Below, piece after piece: positions 1 to 12,059 of a stretch of 64,000 nt of DNA. How positions within the stretch are numbered: position 1 is the first letter of the stretch; each line of letters starts with the position of its first letter. Origin of the DNA: Pardosa pseudoannulata (lineage: Eukaryota > Arthropoda > Arachnida > Araneae > Lycosidae); NCBI GenBank assembly GCA_032207245.1, contig JAGEOH010000211.1:1-64000 (forward strand). The letters run 5' to 3'. The position numbers and the translations under genes were made by a program. The notes under the pieces were generated by a model. It was not told the origin of the DNA. It did no database searches and worked only from the letters and a program-made list of their open reading frames with translations.

Positions 1-97
1 ATCATGGTGCCGTAGAAGACAATTCTTTTGTATTCACACAAGTCCACCTTTAAAAGCAAAGTTCTTTGACGATACACCGCTATATCACGCCGTTACA
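1..97 (-). repeat. LTR-A, cut by the window edge
   Basis: This is the U3-side end of an LTR and ends CGCCGTTACA at 97. It matches the right ends of the LTRs at 6502-6597 and 14388-14483. The rest lies outside the window. Confidence 0.8.
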
Positions 98-352
98 GCT
101 TCCTCCCCCCTAAGGAAGAGAATTCTCCGGAGTCTGACGATGGAAATTCTCTAATGAACTTAAAAGTGAGTCAACTTACTCTCCACTCGAGGCCAATTAA
201 ATACTCAAAATTTAACACATTTAAAATTAAAATTTACAATTTAAATTCTTATAAATACACAAAATTGAAATACTTTTAAGCACTAAACACACAAAAAAAA
301 ATTACTCAAATGTTAAACTATTTACACCTACAACAAGATGACACATCCAAGG
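98..352 (-). other. Polypurine tract and 3' untranslated segment, copy 1
   Basis: Read on the minus strand, the stretch at about 98-120 is a purine-rich tract ending directly at the LTR start, the expected site for plus-strand priming. Positions 121-352 are AT-rich and non-coding, lying between the RNase H stop codon and the tract. The equivalent segments of the other copies are 6598-6852, 14484-14713 and 19840-20067. Confidence 0.7.
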
Positions 353-1881
353 TTATAGACGACTGAGACAGTCAGCGTTTTGATTTTCCTTTCCAGGCCG
401 GTGAACAACCTTGTATCGGAAAGGCTGCAAAACCAATGACCAACGTAATAACCTAGGATTGGTATTGGACTGCTTTTTCAACCACGTCAGCGGGTTATGA
501 TCGGTTACGATTGTAAACTCCTGACCGTCCAAATAGTATTTTAATTTTTTAACAGCAAAAATTATTGCTAGGCATTCCTTTTCAATCGTACTGTACTTCC
601 GTTCTGCATCTGAAAACTTTTTACTGAGAAATAGAACTGGGTGTTCTTTCTCTTCACTATCTTTTTGCGATAGAACCGCTCCAAGACCGTTATCTGAAGC
701 GTCAGTCTGAACAATGAATGGACGCGTGTAATCCGGGGAGTTTAGCACAGGATTGCTCGTTAATCTCTCCTTCAACGTATTAAAAGCGCGCTCTAACTCT
801 TCCGTCCAGACAATAGCTTCGCTCTTTCGTTTTCCCTTCAATGCATCCGTAAGAGGAGCCGCGATAACTGAAAAATTCTGTACGTAATGAGCGTAATAGC
901 CTGCTAGACCTAAAAACGATCTAATTTGTGTTTTTGTCACAGGTTTTGGAAAGTCTACAACAGCCTTAATTTTTGCTTCGGCGGGGCTGCGAACACCACT
1001 TCCAACTATATGTCCCAGATATTTTGTATGTTTCTGAGCAAATCGGCATTTCGAAGGTTTTACCGTTAGGCCAGCCTTTTCTATTTTTCTTAATACGGTG
1101 TCCAAATGTTTTAAATGCTCCTCCCAGGTATTCGAATAAATCGCTACGTCATCTAAGTATGGTACAGCGAAAGTCTCACATTCTCCTAACAGTTGAGACA
1201 TCATTTGGCTAAAGAAGAACGGAGCGTTTACAAGCCCAAAAGCCATTCTCAGAGGGATGTATGTGCCGAAAGGGGTGGTAAAAGCAGCGAAACGTCGCGC
1301 TCTTTCGCTCATGGGGATCTGCCAGTAGCCTTTTGTTAGATCTAAGACTGTAATAAACGAGGCGGAGGATACGAGTTCGACTCTCTCCTCAATATTGGGG
1401 AGGGGGAAAAAAACTTTTTTCGTTATTGCGTTTTAACCGACGGAAATCTATGCATGGCCGTGGAGGTTTATTAGGAGATTCCACCAGAATAATAGGTGAG
1501 GTGTAATCGTAATTCCCAATTTCCAATTAGATGTAAATCTAACATTCGTTGGATTTCCGTTTTCAATACCTCTGTTTGACGTTGAGACGTCCGATAGGGT
1601 TTTGATCGAATCACCTCATCACTAATCAGTTCAATATCAAATTCCACCAAATCTGTTTTCCCAGGGTCATTCGAAAATACCCTTTTCCGTCGATTTAATA
1701 ATTCGCTTAATTGTCCGATCTGTTCGTCTGTCAGCCTTTTACTCAACTCGCTATCCTTAGCTATACTCTCGAAATCATAGACATTCGGATCCACTTCCGG
1801 ATAAATAATGTCTAAGTCTTTCCCTGAGTCTTTATCCTCCTCTGATTCAGAATATATCAAGTTAACAGTTTCTGCTCTCAT
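353..1881 (-). pseudogene. Copy 1 reverse transcriptase-RNase H (frameshifted)
   Basis: This is the C-terminal half of pol. An uninterrupted 319-residue stretch (353-1312) holds the RT palm with the YLDD box, the thumb and connection, and an RNase H-like domain with TDASDNGLGAV and TDHNPLTWL. It ends ADCLSRL-stop with no integrase after it. The RT N-terminus is in another frame (1471-1881). Compared with copy 2, single-base differences in runs near 1436 (gttttaa against gtttaa) and 1530 split the frame, and two bases are missing near 1880 where the linker from integrase should join. These could be real decay or residual homopolymer errors. Family assignment is firm; present activity is unlikely as assembled. 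Confidence 0.85.
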
Positions 1882-3050
1882 GGTAAGGTTTTAGCATGTT
1901 AACATGGTATACTTGAGTCTTGTTTCTGTCCTGCATTCTAACAAGGTAATTGGTATCGGAAATCTGATTTTCAATGATACCGGGTCCAACCCATTGCACT
2001 GCTAATTTGTTTGGTCGCGCTGTGGCTAGCACCAAAACTCGATCACCTTTTTTAAATTGTCTCCTAACAGACCCTTTATCGTACCAAAACTTCCTTTTGT
2101 TCTGAGCTTCTGTCATTCTTTCTACAGCTAGCTCCTGACATTCTTTTAATCGGTTGATCAAATCAAATACGTATTCCGTCACCGCGGAATCGTTTTCTCC
2201 GGGATTTACCCAATGATCATATAATAAAGTTTCCGGCATTCTCAAATTTTTCCCGTACACTAACTCTGCGGGGCTGAAGCCCGTACTTTCATGGGTTACA
2301 GTTCTAAGCGCTAACAGGGCTGCAGGAAGGTTCTTTTCCCAGTCCTCTTTTGATTCTAGACACATTACCCGTAAAAAGCCGTTTTAGGGTTCTGTGAAAT
2401 CGTTCCACAGGGTTAGATTGCGGATGAAAGACCGACGAATGAGTTACCCTAATTCCAAACTTCTCAAAAAATTCGGAGGTTAGGTTGCTCGTAAAACTTG
2501 TGCCCAAGTCACACTGAATTTCCCTAGCATAACCGTACCTACTGAACAATGCCATTAAAGCGTCGATTATAGAAACCGATCCAATATCCGTTACAGGAAT
2601 GGCGTCAGGGTATTTCGATGACATACAAATCGCCGTGACTAAATATTTGTTTCCTTTAGCACTTTCGGGAAGGGGACCTACCGTATCAATATTTATTTTT
2701 GAAAACACCTCCGTTATAATAGGTACAAGTTTGAGAGGAGCCTTCTTTTTATCCCGGGGTTTTCCTACTCTCTGACACGGGTCACAACTGCGGACAAATT
2801 CTTCCACTTCTTTAATGCAATGAGGCCAGAAGTAATAACTTAACAACCTGTCCTTAGTCTTTGTCACTCCGGCGTGAGCGGAAGTACCCTCATGCGACAT
2901 TGATAGAATCTTAGGTCTAAATTTCTTAGGAATAACCAACTGATAATTCTCTTGACCTCGGTGGTCTACACTTTTCCTAAATAATAAATTATCTTTAAAA
3001 CAAAACTCGGTTTCACCTTTTTTTTGTTTTTCCCAACATAGTGTTAAGGT
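1862..3050 (-). pseudogene. Copy 1 integrase (frameshifted)
   Basis: The N-terminal HHCC zinc region (HEGTSAH, then CDPC) is followed by the catalytic core with NIDTVGP, CDLGTSF and PVERFH, supplying the D, D and E of the DDE triad, and a C-terminal domain ending near VNMLKPYH. An extra A in a run near 2370 (five A against four in copy 2) breaks the frame inside the core, so two open pieces are seen (2304-2939 and 1862-2365). It lies between protease and RT, the reverse of the usual Ty3/Gypsy order. Confidence 0.85.
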
Positions 3051-3051
3051 T

Positions 3052-4696
3052 TCACATTTTTTTTTGTTCGCAAGCTAACGCGTTTTGATCGACTTGCAAC
3101 AGATAATTCCCATTCTCTTTAACGTCGGGTAAAGAAATCTGATGTGCGTCATCGCCATCAGAAATTATAGCAGGAATATTTTCTTCAGCGTTATTTAACT
3201 CACTATCCGTAGTACCTTCCTCTCTCCTTTTGTGACTGCGCGTAATCACTTGACAAAGATTTGGCTTTGATTTAACCTCCTCGATTAGTCGAGCTGTTCG
3301 ATTACCTAGCAAGTACACAGAACGTCCTTCTCTATCTACTACGGCTGCTTTGGTTTTTACCCTGCCGAATTCGGGGCTTTCTAAAATTACTGAGGCAACC
3401 GCGAAACAATTAAAGTGTGAATCAATAGCTTGTTTTAGCCAGACACTCTCGCCAGTAAAATCTTTCGTACTCACATAATTTTTGTTCACTAAATCAAAAG
3501 AACTTCCTGAATCTCGCAATGCCGTGATTTCTTTCCCATTTACTTTCATTTTGCTCAAATATGGTCCAAAAACATCTTTATCTAATTCATCCTCGCCCAA
3601 AAAATTTATTTGTTCTCGGGGATTATCCCTTTTCCTCTGCGGACAATTCGGTCGCAAATGCCCAGGGGCATGACAATGATAACACACCGGCAAGCGTCTT
3701 TTGTCGAATTCTGCGTTCCGCCTGTCTCTAGACTCCAACTGCTTCGGTGGAACTCTCTTTGTTATCGGGTTTGCTTACCGATTCCGAATTCGTTTTTGCT
3801 CTTTCAAGGCGCTTCTCATTGTTTGGAAATTTTGAAAGAGTTGGTTTCCGAATCTTTCTAACGGCTTCGAAACTGTCTAGTTTTTCGCCTAATTCTACAG
3901 GATCCTTAATTTCACCCCAAATATCTAGGAAATGTTCTTTCATCTCCGTGGTAGCCCTCTTTTTTAACTGATCTGCTATCAAAAGTTCTTTTAAGGTCTC
4001 AAAATTAACTACCTCCATTCCTTCTAACCAATGATTTAAATATGTTCGCAGGTCAAAAACTAAATCTTTCCAGGTAGTGGTTTTCTGTAGAGACGTGAAT
4101 TTAATCCGACAAGCATCAGGTTTCATTTTAAATCGGTTTAACAGTACCTTTTTCATATATTGATAATCACTCATTTTCTCTTCTGGTTTCTTAATTAGAT
4201 TTTGGGAAATTTCAAGAGGTAACAGCGCAATTAACTGGGAAACCCATTCCTCTTCCTCAATTCCCGCTATACTGGCTTGTCTTTCGAACAAGGTCAGATA
4301 TAACGAAATTTCGGAATGCTCAGGGTGGAAAGGGCGCATCAAACTTTTTAGCTCTCGTTTGGGACGATAAATCTCTGTTCTTGACGATCCTAAACTCGTG
4401 GTTTCTGCCGCGTTTGTAATACGCAATCTCTCAAGCTCGTATGCCCTAGATTCAGCAGCCTCTCGTTCAGCCTTAGCCGCAGCAGCCTCTCGTTCAGCCT
4501 TAGCCTCAGCCTCTTCTTGTTCCCTTTCTGATTTTAATTGTTCCAAACAAGCCCTAAAAATGTCCTCATCATAGTTAGGAGCACTTTTAATTTTGCCGCA
4601 TATATCCGCGATCCTATCTCCTGAACTAGTTTCCACATTCATTTCATAAGCCAAAGCCAACAAATCAACCTTTTTAAACCTTACAAGGTATGCCAT
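3052..4696 (-). pseudogene. Copy 1 Gag-protease (frameshifted)
   Basis: The probable start is the ATG at 4694-4696 (MAYLVRFKK), chosen because the upstream in-frame residues differ between copies. Gag has a short helical head, an Ala/Glu/Arg-rich coiled coil, a capsid-like region (RPFHPEHSEISLYL, then LPLEISQNL), a basic segment and a CCHC zinc knuckle (CYHCHAPGHLRPNC). The protease follows with active-site DSGSS in place of the more common DTG. A +1 change near 3748 (cggtgg against cgggg in the other copies) separates Gag from the knuckle-protease frame. An A-run at 3055-3064 shifts the protease-integrase link. Confidence 0.85.
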
Positions 4697-4922
4697 ATCT
4701 TTAAATTCTAATAGAAACACAATAAAAAAAATTCCTACACAACCCTAACAATGAGATACAATCAAAACAGTACTAACTAACCAATACACAGAATACAATG
4801 ACCAATTTAGAAATACTTAATACTTAAAAAAAATATTCAGATAATACACATGAAAATAATAAAATTGTTGCAATTACACAATTAAAAAAAAATATGAACT
4901 TAGAATTAAAATTTTAAAAAGG

Positions 4923-4953
<31 letters not shown>

Positions 4954-5670
4954 ACACCAGTTACACAAACACAACGTTAACAAATGCTCACTACCAATAT
5001 ATATACAAGGAACTTTTGAGTTGATTCTCTTGCAATTATTACAAACACTGAACAGTCTTAGCCGTAACCTTGGAGTGTAAATTTGTAAATTCAAACATTA
5101 AAAGTTTTCTTTTATAACACAATCAAATTTACCAGCACTTACGCAATTTAACAATATAAATCAGCATAGATTCTTTACATTAACTTAAATAATCAGAACT
5201 ATATATATAAAAAAAATTCCCTTATTTTTACGCAAAATTCTTTGCACAAGGTTTTAAACTCTAAAATGATTTACTAAACATTTTCCAAAATAGTAAAAAA
5301 AATTTAAGCATTTTCCGATTTCACATTAAATATTTTGCTCACCAAAAAGAAAATAGGCCTCCAGTGGAAAATATATATTGACTCACCGATTTGACGCTTG
5401 ACTGCACTGCCGTCAACACACAAGAACTGGAAAAGCTGGGAGCACAATAGCAAGTTTCTCTCTGCACAAAGGTTCTGGTCACAGTACCGCTTCCTCTTGA
5501 CAATAGGCACAAAGCGGAGAGGGGTTTTCAGAGAAAAGTCTACTTCAGCTACCCGTGAAAAGAAAATTTCTAATCTGCAAAGAATTTTCCGTCTTAATTT
5601 TTTGGTTTCGGCAGGAGGATCTGAAATCCAACGAGCTGCCACCAATTTTTATGAAATGAATATATATAGC
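4697..5670 (-). other. Copy 1 leader with probable primer-binding site
   Basis: Non-coding leader between the LTR and gag, with a T-run near 4928-4953. The plus-strand string CCAACGAGCTGCCACCA at 5628-5644 reads TGGTGGCAGCTCGTTGG on the minus strand and has the TGG start of a tRNA primer-binding site. It lies 26 nt inside the LTR edge at 5671, farther than usual. A ~113-codon open frame (5304-5645) has no ATG at its 5' end and is broken in other copies, so I do not call it a gene. Confidence 0.55.
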
Positions 5671-6597
5671 TGTAACGTATCCGGTCCCTGTTTCAGGAGA
5701 CACAAGGAAGAATCCGATGTACTAGACTAATTGGTTTATTTACACATCAGCTATATACATTATTTCACAAGTATAAAATAAAACAATCTGATCACAGGAA
5801 GTGATGAGTACAGGCCTGAGTAGAGACGGGTACCTAAACTAATTCAGACTCTGCCGAAATATGGTAGCATAGACGGAAGACACAATTCGTAGCTTTCTCA
5901 CTATATCACTGTAACACACTAAAAACTCTAGCACAGTTCTGAAGAACAGCAACTAATCCTGAAGAGGATTATAATAGCATACGAAGAACCCAAGCACAGG
6001 GTATCACTTCAATCTCACAAGAGATTTATCCCAAGATGGGATTATAGCAAATGAAACTCTCCGGTAGAGAGACAGGTCAAGGCGACCAACGAGTTAGCCG
6101 ATGCGGGCTACTCAAGAAAAGATCCCAAGGTGGGATTATCGCAAATAAAACTCTCCGGTAGAGAGACAGGTCAAGGCGACCTACGAATTAGCTGATTGCT
6201 TGCTAACTAACTTCTTTTCAAAAAAATATCTTCTTCGTCTCTTTCTAGGGGAGGGGCCTCCAAGAGACGGGCCTCACCCACAATTTTATTATTGGGTCAC
6301 CTAGCGATGACCTCATCTTCGACCAACTGCATTGGTCCGGGTTAAACCATTATCGGCCGTAAAGCTAAGATTGCATTAGCGGCAACATCTGAGAAGCGGC
6401 AAACCCTTTGTCGTTCCGCGATCATCTTTTTAGCTGACAGAAAAGGTACCGTCCAGTCTGGGCGTATTGTTCCTTCACTATAGTGCGCGGCCGTGTAGAC
6501 TTCATGGTGCCGTAGAAGACAATTCTTTTGTATTCACACAAGTCCACCTTTAAAAGCAAAGTTCTTTGACGATACACCGCTATATCACGCCGTTACA
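5671..6597 (-). repeat. LTR-B (927 bp), shared by copies 1 and 2
   Basis: Begins TGTAACGTATCC and ends CGCCGTTACA on the plus strand. It contains two units of an ~92-bp direct repeat (about 6025-6200) built on the words gggattat, ctctccggtagagagac and aggtcaaggcgacc. A minus-strand AATAAA (plus tttatt, 5735-5740) lies about 65 nt from the U5 end, where a retrotransposon polyadenylation signal belongs. Confidence 0.8.
5735..5740 (-). terminator. Probable LTR polyadenylation signal
   Basis: AATAAA on the minus strand near the 3' end of LTR-B. The same hexamer is kept at the same place in LTR-C and LTR-D (in the word ggtttatt) and, with changes, in LTR-E. Confidence 0.45.
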
Positions 6598-6852
6598 GCT
6601 TCCTCCCCCTAAGGAAGAGAATTCTCCGGAGTCTGACGATGGAAATTCTCTAATGAACTTAAAAGTGAGTCAACTTACTCTCCACTCGAGGCCAATTAAA
6701 TACTCAAAATTTAACACATTTAAAATTAAAATTTACAATTTAAATTCTTATAAATACACAAAATTGAAATACTTTTAAGCACTAAACACACAAAAAAAAA
6801 ATTACTCAAATGTTAAACTATTTACACCTACAACAAGATGACACATCCAAGG

Positions 6853-8375
6853 TTATAGACGACTGAGACAGTCAGCGTTTTGATTTTCCTTTCCAGGCCG
6901 GTGAACAACCTTGTATCGGAAAGGCTGCAAAACCAATGACCAACGTAATAACCTAGGATTGGTATTGGACTGCTTTTTCAACCACGTCAGCGGGTTATGA
7001 TCGGTTACGATTGTAAACTCCTGACCGTCCAAATAGTATTTTAATTTTTTAACAGCAAAAATTATTGCTAGGCATTCCTTTTCAATCGTACTGTACTTCC
7101 GTTCTGCATCTGAAAACTTTTTACTGAGAAATAGAACTGGGTGTTCTTTCTCTTCACTATCTTTTTGCGATAGAACCGCTCCAAGACCGTTATCTGAAGC
7201 GTCAGTCTGAACAATGAATGGACGCGTGTAATCCGGGGAGTTTAGCACAGGATTGCTCGTTAATCTCTCCTTCAACGTATTAAAAGCGCGCTCTAACTCT
7301 TCCGTCCAGACAATAGCTTCGCTCTTTCGTTTTCCCTTCAATGCATCCGTAAGAGGAGCCGCGATAACTGAAAAATTCTGTACGTAATGAGCGTAGTATC
7401 CGGCTAGACCTAAAAACGATCTAATTTGGGTTTTTGTCACAGGTTTTGGAAAGTCTACAACAGCCTTAATTTTTGCTTCGGCGGGGCTGCGAACACCACT
7501 TCCAACTATATGTCCCAGATATTTTGTATGTTTCTGAGCAAATCGGCATTTCGAAGGTTTTACCGTTAGGCCAGCCTTTTCTATTTTTCTTAATACGGTG
7601 TCCAAATGTTTTAAATGCTCCTCCCAGGTATTCGAATAAATCGCTACGTCATCTAAGTATGGTACAGCGAAAGTCTCACATTCTCACAACAGTTGAGACA
7701 TCATTTGGCTAAAAGAAGAACGGAGCGTTTACAAGCCCAAAAGCCATTCTCAGAGGGATGTATGTGCCGAAAGGGGTGGTAAAAGCAGCGAAACGTCGTG
7801 CTCTTTCGCTCATGGGGATCTGCCAGTAGCCTTTTGTTAGATCTAAGACTGTAATAAAACGAGGCGGAGGATACGAGTTCGACTCCCTCCTCAATATTGG
7901 GGAGGGGGAAAAAAAACTTTCTTCGTTATTGCGTTTAACCGACGGAAATCTATGCATGGCCGTGGAGGTTTATTAGGAGATTCCACCAGAATAATAGGTG
8001 AGGTGTAATCGGAATTCCCAATTTCAATTAGATGTAAATCTAACATTCGTTGGATTTCCGTTTTCAATACCTCTGTTTGACGTTGAGACGTCCGATAGGG
8101 TTTTGATCGAATCACCTCATCACTAATCAGTTCAATATCAAATTCCACCAAATCTGTTTTCCCAGGGTCATTCGAAAATACCCTTTTCCGTCGTTTTAAT
8201 AATTCGCTTAATTGTCCGATCTGTTCGTCTGTCAGCCTTTTACTCAACTCGCTATCCTTAGCTATACTCTCGAAATCATAGACATTCGGATCTGTTTCCG
8301 GATAAATAATGTCTAAGTCTTTCCCTGAGTCTTTATCCTCCTCTGATTCAGAATATATCAAGTTAACAGTTTCTG
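6853..8375 (-). pseudogene. Copy 2 reverse transcriptase-RNase H (frameshifted)
   Basis: Homologous to 353-1881, with the same RNase H motifs and stop. The open pieces are 6853-7605 (RT thumb and RNase H), 7709-7957 (RT fingers and palm, with LTKGYWQIPM) and the end of a long frame (7891-9009) carrying the RT N-terminus. An extra A near 7714 and another single-base change near 7860-7915 break it. The YLDD region lies at the break around 7640-7700. The 7891-9009 frame runs from integrase straight into RT, which proves the fused order. Confidence 0.85.
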
Positions 8376-9544
8376 CTCTCTGATGGTAAGGTTTTAGCAT
8401 GTTAACATGGTATACTTGAGTCTTGTTTCTGTCCTGCATTCTAACAAGGTAATTGGTATCGGAAATCTGATTTTCAATGATACCGGGGCCAACCCATTGC
8501 ACTGCTAATTTGTTTGGTCGCGCTGTGGCTAGCACCAAAACTCGATCACCTTTTTTAAATTGTCTCCTAACAGACCCTTTATCGTACCAAAACTTCCTTT
8601 TGTTCTGAGCTTCTGTCATTCTTTCTACAGCTAGCTCCTGACATTCTTTTAATCGGTTGATCAAATCAAATACGTATTCCGTCACCGCGGAATCGTTTTC
8701 TCCGGGATTTACCCAATGATCATATAATAAAGTTTCCGGCATTCTCAAATTTTTCCCGTACACTAACTCTGCGGGGCTGAAGCCCGTACTTTCATGGGTT
8801 ACAGTTCTAAGCGCTAACAGGGCTGCAGGAAGGTTCTTTTCCCAGTCCTCTTTTGATTCTAGACACATTACCCGTAAAAGCCGTTTTAGGGTTCTGTGAA
8901 ATCGTTCCACAGGGTTAGATTGCGGATGAAAGACCGACGAATGAGTTACCCTAATTCCAAACTTCTCAAAAAATTCGGAGGTTAGGTTGCTCGTAAAACT
9001 TGTGCCCAAGTCTCACTGAATTTCCCTAGCATAACCGTACCTACTGAACAATGCCATTAAAGCGTCGATTATAGAAACCGATCCAATATCCGTTACAGGA
9101 ATGGCGTCAGGGTATTTCGATGACATACAAATCGCCGTGACTAAATATTTGTTTCCTTTAGCACTTTCGGGAAGGGGACCTACCGTATCAATATTTATTT
9201 TTGAAAACACCTCCGTTATAATAGGTACAAGTTTGAGAGGAGCCTTCTTTTTATCCCGGGGTTTTTCCTACTCTCTGACACGGGTCACAACTGCGGACAA
9301 ATTCTTCCACTTCTTTAATGCAATGAGGCCAGAAGTAATAACTTAACAACCTGTCCTTAGTCTTTGTCACTCCGGCGTGAGCGGAAGTACCCTCATGCGA
9401 CATTGATAGAATCTTAGGTCTAAATTTCTTAGGAATAACCAACTGATAATTCTCTTGACCTCGGTGGTCTACACTTTTCCTAAATAATAAATTATCTTTA
9501 AAACAAAACTCGGTTTCACCTTTTTTTTGTTTTTCCCAACATAG
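7891..9544 (-). pseudogene. Copy 2 integrase, with stop beside the catalytic Asp
   Basis: It carries the same HHCC and DDE motifs as copy 1. The codon before the second catalytic Asp, TGT (Cys) in the other copies, is TGA here (plus-strand caagtctcactg at about 9007-9018). The core is therefore interrupted at that residue, giving open pieces 9013-9210 and 7891-9009. A +1 base near 9266 (gggtttttcc against gggttttcc) separates the zinc region (9251-9442). The downstream piece is fused in frame to the RT N-terminus. Confidence 0.85.
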
Positions 9545-9600
9545 TGTTAAGGTTTCACATTTTTTTATTTTTGTTTTTTTTTTTTTTTTTTTTTATTTTT
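9544..9600 (-). repeat. Expanded A/T run in copy 2 protease-integrase link
   Basis: The short T-run found in the other copies (8-9 T) is here roughly 50 bases of T with scattered A and G. It falls exactly at the protease-integrase linker and destroys the frame. Confidence 0.6.
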
Positions 9601-11241
9601 TTTTGTTCGCAAGCTAACGCGTTTTGATCGACTTGCAACAGATAATTCCCATTCTCTTTAACGTCGGGTAAAGAAATCTGATGTGCGTCATCGCCATCAG
9701 AAAATTATAGCGGGAATATTTTCTTCAGCGTTATTTAACTCACTATCCGTAGTACCTTCCTCTCTCCTTTTGTGACTGCGCGTAATCACTTGACAAAGAT
9801 TTGGCTTTGATTTAACCTCCTCGATTAGTCGAGCTGTTCGATTACCTAGCAAGTACACAGAACGTCCTTCTCTATCTACTACGGCTGCTTTGGTTTTACC
9901 CTGCCGAATTCGGGGCTTTCTAAAATTACTGAGGCAACCGCGAAACAATTAAAGTGTGAATCAATAGCTTGTTTTAGCCAGACACTCTCGCCAGTAAAAA
10001 TCTTTCGTACTCACATAATTTTTGTTCACTAAATCAAAAGAACTTCCTGAATCTCGCAATGCCGTGATTTCTTTCCCATTTACTTTCATTTTGCTCAAAT
10101 ATGGTCCAAAAACATCTTTATCTAATTCATCCTCGCCCAAAAAATTTATTTGTTCTCGGGGATTTATCCCTTTTCCTCTGCGGAACAATTCGGTCGCAAA
10201 TGCCCAGGGGCATGACAATGATAACACACCGGCAAGCGTCTTTTGTCGAATTCTGCGTTCCGCCTGTCTCTAGACTCCAACTGCTTCGGGGAACTCTCTT
10301 TGTTATCGGGTTTGCTTACCGATTCCGAATTCGTTTTTGCTCTTTCAAGGCGCTTCTCATTGTTTGGAAATTTTGAAAGAGTTGGTTTCCGAATCTTTCT
10401 AACGGCTTCGAAACTGTCTAGTTTTTTCGCCTAATTCTACAGGATCCTTAATTTCACCCCAAATATCTAGGAAATGTTCTTTCATCTCCGTGGTAGCCCT
10501 CTTTTTTAACTGATCTGCTATCAAAAGTTCTTTTAAGGTCTCAAAATTAACTACCTCCATTCCTTCTAACCAATGATTTAAATATGTTCGCAGGTCAAAA
10601 ACTAAATCTTTCCAGGTAGTGGTTTTCTGTAGAGACGTGAATTTAATCCGACAAGCATCAGGTTTCATTTTAAATCGGTTTAACAGTACCTTTTTCATAT
10701 ATTGATAATCACTCATTTTCTCTTCTGGTTTCCTTAATTAGATTTTGGGAAATTTCAAGAGGTAACAGCGCAATTAACTGGGAAACCCATTCCTCTTCCT
10801 CAATTCCCGCTATACTGGCTTGTCCTTTCGAACAAGGTCAGATATAACGAAATTTCGGAATGCTCAGGGTGGAAAGGGCGCATCAAACTTTTTAGCTCTC
10901 GTTTGGGACGATAAATCTCTGTTCTTGACGATCCTAAACTCGTGGTTTTCTGCCGCGTTTGTAATACGCAATCTCTCAAGCTCGTATGCCCTAGATTCAG
11001 CAGCCTCTCGTTCAGCCTTAGCCGCAGCAGCCTCTCGTTCAGCCTTAGCCTCAGCCTCTTCTTGTTCCCTTTCTGATTTTAATTGTTCCAAACAAGCCCT
11101 AAAAATGTCCTCATCATAGTTAGGAGCACTTTTAATTTTGCCGCATATATCCGCGATCCTATCTCCTGAACTAGTTTCCACATTCATTTCATAAGCCAAA
11201 GCCAACAAATCAACCTTTTTAAACCTTACAAGGTATGCCAT
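9600..11241 (-). pseudogene. Copy 2 Gag-protease (many frameshifts)
   Basis: Starts at the ATG 11239-11241. It carries the same coiled coil, capsid-like region and DSGSS protease as copy 1. Compared with copies 1, 3 and 4 it has at least seven scattered single-base gains (for example near 9703, 9998, 10165, 10183, 10427, 10730, 10825 and 10946), nearly all doubling an existing base. It falls into five or more frames and the zinc knuckle is disrupted. That pattern looks more like unpolished long-read consensus than natural decay. Confidence 0.8.
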
Positions 11242-11469
11242 ATCTTTAAATTCTAATAGAAACACAAATAAAAAAAAATTCCTACACAACCCTAACAATG
11301 AGATACAATCAAAACAGTACTAACTAACCAATACACAGAATACAATGACCAATTTAGAAATACTTAATACTTAAAAAAAATATTCAGATAATACACATGA
11401 AAATAATAAAATTGTTGCAATTACACAATTAAAAAAAAATATGAACTTAGAATTAAAATTTTAAAAAGG

Positions 11470-11510
<41 letters not shown>

Positions 11511-12059
11511 CAGTTACACAAACACAACGTTAACAAATGCTCACTACCAATATATATACAAGGAACTTTTGAGTTGATTCTCTTGCAATTATTACAAACA
11601 CTGAACAGTCTTAGCCGTAACCTTGGAGTGTAAATTTGTAAATTCAAACATTAAAAGTTTTCTTTTATAACACAATCAAATTTACCAGCACTTACGCAAT
11701 TTAACAATATAAATCAGCATAGATTCTTTACATTAACTTAAATAATCAGAACTATATATATAAAAAAAAATTCCCTTATTTTTACGCAAAATTCTTTGCA
11801 CAAGGTTTTAAACTCTAAAATGATTTACTAAACATTTTCCAAAATAGTAAAAAAAATTTAAGCATTTTCCGATTTCACATTAAATATTTTGCTCACCAAA
11901 AAGAAAATAGGCCTCCAGTGGAAAATATATATTGACTCACCGATTTGACGCTTGACTGCACTGCCGTCAACACACAAGAACTGGAAAAGCTGGGAGCACA
12001 ATAGCAAGTTTCTCTCTGCACAAAGGTTCTGGTCAAGGGGTTTTCGGAGAACCAGGGAC
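11242..12059 (-). other. Copy 2 leader, truncated
   Basis: It matches the copy 1 leader until about 12033 (ggttctggtca), then skips about 50 bases (to ggggttttcggagaa) and loses recognisable identity at about 12060. The primer-binding site region is not recognisable here. Confidence 0.6.

Noticed and set aside
5304..5730. Open frames on both strands in the retrotransposon leader
   Set aside because: They begin at or near the primer-binding site, lack a good start, and are broken in copies 3 and 4.
6020..6200. Regular direct repeats with spacer-like segments
   Set aside because: They look superficially like a CRISPR array but are two to three long, nearly identical ~92-bp units inside an LTR, without unique spacers, in eukaryotic DNA.
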